Assembly: GCA_030604195.1 (NCBI GenBank)
Contig: JAUVWI010000025.1
Span: forward strand, 1-43,041
Reading direction: 5' to 3'
Length of the DNA: 43,041 nt
Source: Spirochaetales bacterium
GTDB taxonomy: Bacteria; Spirochaetota; Spirochaetia; SZUA-6; DRHE01
The notes below the pieces were generated by a model that ran no database searches, was not told the origin of the DNA, and was given only the letters and a program-made list of their open reading frames with translations. Position 1 is the first letter of the stretch; each line of letters opens with the position of its first letter. Shown here one piece after another: positions 41,434 to 43,041 of this stretch. The position numbers and the translations under genes are program-made.

Positions 41434-41655
41434 GAGCCGTTGATTACGTTCTGGGTTGACGGCTCATTTATAAAAAGTAAAAAGCAAGCAGCTTTTTCTC
41501 CTTAATCCATTGACCTCCTTTCCTAGTTTTTTCTCTGCTTGCTTTTAATTTGAGCTGCCGGGAAAACCTGGCAGCTCTCTTTCAAAAAATATGAAAAAAG
41601 TTGGCTTCGGCGGTATAAGTCGGCAGGCTCCCTGCTGGTGTATTACCGAGGTCAA
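41434..41655 (+). other. hairpin-rich non-coding stretch
   Basis: Four further inverted repeats lie before the next gene: GAGCCGT/ACGGCTC (41434-41465), AAAAGCAAGCAG/CTGCTTGCTTTT (41480-41546), GAGCTGCC/GGCAGCTC (41552-41577) and a long one, TTGGCTTCGG/CCGAGGTCAA (41601-41655, two G-T pairs) with an inner CGGCAGG/CCTGCTG. No gene is visible on either strand. It may be a small RNA locus, a stack of terminators or a structured origin. Confidence 0.55.
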
Positions 41656-41687
41656 CTAATTTAATTTTTAATTCATAGGAGAATAAG

Positions 41688-41906
41688 GTGAAAAAGACAG
41701 ATGAAAAAAAGATTTTGTTGGTTGCCAAAATGTTGGCTATTGGTCTGAAATTGCCTTTAATTAGTTCGTTAACAGGGATTCCCAAAAGAACAATTTCAAG
41801 TTGGTTGTATTACAAAGAATACAAAGAAGTTATTTTGGAGAAGGTTGAAGCTGAGAAAAAAAGAATCACGAAACAGATGATTTTTGAGATGTTTAAAAAA
41901 TTATAA
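41688..41906 (+). CDS. HTH protein (72 aa)
   Basis: GTG at 41688 follows AGGAG. The product (VKKTDEKKILLVAKMLAIGL) has P-L-I-S-S-L-T-G-I-P-K-R-T-I-S-S-W-L, a helix-turn-helix of the small-terminase or transposase-like kind, then a basic helix. It probably binds DNA. A DNA-packaging or regulatory role is equally possible. Confidence 0.6.
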   Translation: MKKTDEKKILLVAKMLAIGLKLPLISSLTGIPKRTISSWLYYKEYKEVILEKVEAEKKRITKQMIFEMFKKL

Positions 41907-41920
41907 TAAGGGGGATAGAA

Positions 41921-42112
41921 ATGACATATATTTTAGCTTACTTTGCCTGGCTATTTTTCCAGGTGGCTTTAGTATTTTTATTTTTTTCCAAAATATTTTT
42001 CCAGATAAAAAAATGGCGGTTTACTTTTTTTTGGGGAGTTGCTTGCTTTGTTTCTGCTGTAAACATAAAAATCTTGTCTGATAAAATTTTAGATGGGGCA
42101 GAGAATTGTTAA
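41921..42112 (+). CDS. small membrane protein (63 aa)
   Basis: The product has two hydrophobic segments (about 3-28 and 36-50), very rich in Phe, with a basic K-K-W-R turn between them. AGGGGGAT precedes ATG. It could be a holin-like or other small membrane protein; size and topology are the only hints. It overlaps the following gene by seven bases. Confidence 0.5.
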   Translation: MTYILAYFAWLFFQVALVFLFFSKIFFQIKKWRFTFFWGVACFVSAVNIKILSDKILDGAENC

Positions 42113-42534
42113 GCTCTAGGCAAAAAGCCGCTGCCCAAATTATTGCTGCCGGACTTCCAAAAAAAACAGCAGCGAAAGAAGTTGGTGTTCGTCCGGAGAC
42201 AATAAGCCTTTGGTGCCACAATCCGGAATTTCAAGCAGAGATAGATTACTTACAGAAACAAGCCTTTGAGATAGTTATTTACAAATTGCGGAATATGTTG
42301 CCATTGGCTGTAGAAGGCCTAGCTAATCTTTTAATTTCTGAAAATGAAATCACCAGAAGGCGGTCAATAGAAATGGCCCTGAATTATGCGGGATTTCGGC
42401 ATACTCAAATCGACCTAAAGCTAGCCCTTGAAGGTGAAAATGAAGATGAAGACCCTATCGATAAGTTAAAAAGATTGGTTGGGGTAATAAACGAGACTTT
42501 GGGTACAGATGAAGAAGATTCTAAAGAATCTTAA
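42106..42534 (+). CDS. HTH protein, phage small-terminase-like
   Basis: The product is 142 residues from TTG 42106; there is no earlier ATG. The N-terminus SSRQKAAAQIIAAGLPKKTA and KEVGVRPETISLWCHNPEF is the HTH of the small-terminase/phBC6A51-like family. A helical region (about 45-100) and an acidic tail follow. It is co-transcribed with the small membrane gene. A role in DNA recognition is likely; packaging is an inference, as the large terminase is not in the window. Confidence 0.65.
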   Translation: MLSSRQKAAAQIIAAGLPKKTAAKEVGVRPETISLWCHNPEFQAEIDYLQKQAFEIVIYKLRNMLPLAVEGLANLLISENEITRRRSIEMALNYAGFRHTQIDLKLALEGENEDEDPIDKLKRLVGVINETLGTDEEDSKES

Positions 42535-42548
42535 AGAAATGTAAAGGG

Positions 42549-42626
42549 ATGGTTAAAAAAATGGCCTTCCCAACAAATTGCATTATTGATGAAGACCCCG
42601 ATAATATAATGAAACGGTATTTTTAA
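42549..42626 (+). CDS. possible 25-residue peptide
   Basis: ATG 42549 to TAA 42626 encodes M-V-K-K-M-A-F-P-T-N-C and on. It sits directly after the HTH gene with AAAGGG close to the start. It may be a real peptide or chance. Confidence 0.25.
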   Translation: MVKKMAFPTNCIIDEDPDNIMKRYF

Positions 42627-42786
42627 TAGCGCTTGATTATGTAATATAAATCGGGCTTTTTTTTGCTTAAAATTAGTATCTAATATTTCGGCGGTTATCT
42701 TACATACAAGGAAAATAGAAGGCCATTTGAGAAAGATGTAAATATTTTGGTTTTACCTTCGTATTATATTTTCGGAGGAAGAAAAA

Positions 42787-43041
42787 ATGGATTACAAAAC
42801 AAAAAAGGAAGTGCTGTCAGTTTTTTGGTCAGCGCTGGAAAGAGAGAACGTTGCTCTTGCCAAAGAAGACTTAGTATCTTATTGCTAGATTTCTTGCTTT
42901 TCAAGCACGAAAAATCTCTCTCTTATGTTTGAAATTGCAGTTGCGGGATTATGTAGAGTTCGCGAATCTTCAAGCCCAGGCAAATGACTTCTTTTCCAAA
43001 GCGTGTCAAATAGTACTTGTACGTTTTTCCGATTTTCTTGA
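42787..43041 (+). pseudogene. partial gene with probable frameshift at right edge
   Basis: CGGAGGAAGAAAAA gives a strong start at ATG 42787. The 33-residue frame (MDYKTKKEVLSVFWSALERE...) ends at 42888. From about 42881 the +1 frame is open to the end of the window and reads on naturally (I-A-R-F-L-A-F-Q-A-R-K). Removing one T near 42879 joins the two into one helical protein. So a one-base insertion, or an assembly error, probably breaks this gene, and it continues past the edge. Confidence 0.45.

Noticed and set aside
42747..42932. 61-codon plus frame at right edge
   Set aside because: A different frame has a strong ribosome-binding site and a plausible continuation; this one starts without any.

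Overview
The window is a piece of a spirochaete chromosome. The best taxonomic marker is a FlaB-type core flagellin (27863-28735, minus) whose N-terminus is the form typical of spirochaete periplasmic flagella. It is supported by a PUR-domain protein (10108-10341), a short SMC, and several conserved proteins whose overall look I associate with spirochaetes. The species cannot be named from the sequence.

Layout. (1) About 1-9870: an integrated mobile element read almost wholly on the minus strand. It runs from a tyrosine integrase next to tRNA-Gly, through a MerR-like regulator, two AlpA/Xis-like HTH proteins and a primase-polymerase/SF3 helicase, to an HNH protein, several tiny ORFs, a zinc-HTH small-terminase-like protein, a pentapeptide-repeat protein and small proteins sharing an N-terminal module. 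The order resembles phage-satellite (PICI-like) elements. No capsid or portal gene and no large terminase is visible, and the left end lies outside the window. (2) 9935-37121: about 27 kb of ordinary chromosome. It holds tRNA-Gly, PUR protein, rnhB, smc, a TPR lipoprotein, then ffh-rpsP-KH-rimM-trmD-rplS, FliK-like, FlhB-C-like, HD-GYP, yraN, two small conserved genes, a PadR regulator, two envelope proteins, coaD-rpmF-acpP-rnc, a CCA-adding enzyme, flaB, thiN, a large conserved helical protein, a HIT protein, an SPFH-like protein, an Fe-type alcohol dehydrogenase, chorismate mutase, glycogen synthase and methionine aminopeptidase. (3) 37144-43041: a second, visibly more AT-rich element read on the plus strand. 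Its integrase is homologous to the first but broken by a one-base deletion. It continues with an excisionase, an initiator-like gene that contains iterons, small unknown proteins, a hairpin-rich non-coding stretch, and HTH/terminase-small-like proteins. It runs off the right edge.

How it works together. The core holds translation and secretion genes (ffh, rpsP, rimM, trmD, rplS, rpmF, rnc, CCA enzyme), lipid and CoA genes (acpP, coaD), motility and c-di-GMP genes (flaB, FliK/FlhB paralogues, HD-GYP) and carbon metabolism (ADH, aroH, glgA). The tRNA gene does not encode CCA, which fits the CCA-adding enzyme in the window.

Main points worth a second look: a hairpin with a near-consensus CsrA site in the flaB leader; a recurring promoter layout that predicts leaderless mRNAs for at least seven genes; a lambda-ori-like iteron array inside the right element's initiator gene; a paired-arm candidate origin beside the left element's primase; shared operator/promoter palindromes in the left element; three evenly spaced palindromes before the ADH gene; a structured leader before padR; a triplicated ribosome-binding-site/start module; a 7-bp slippable repeat in a lipoprotein gene; and an SMC without a recognisable hinge.
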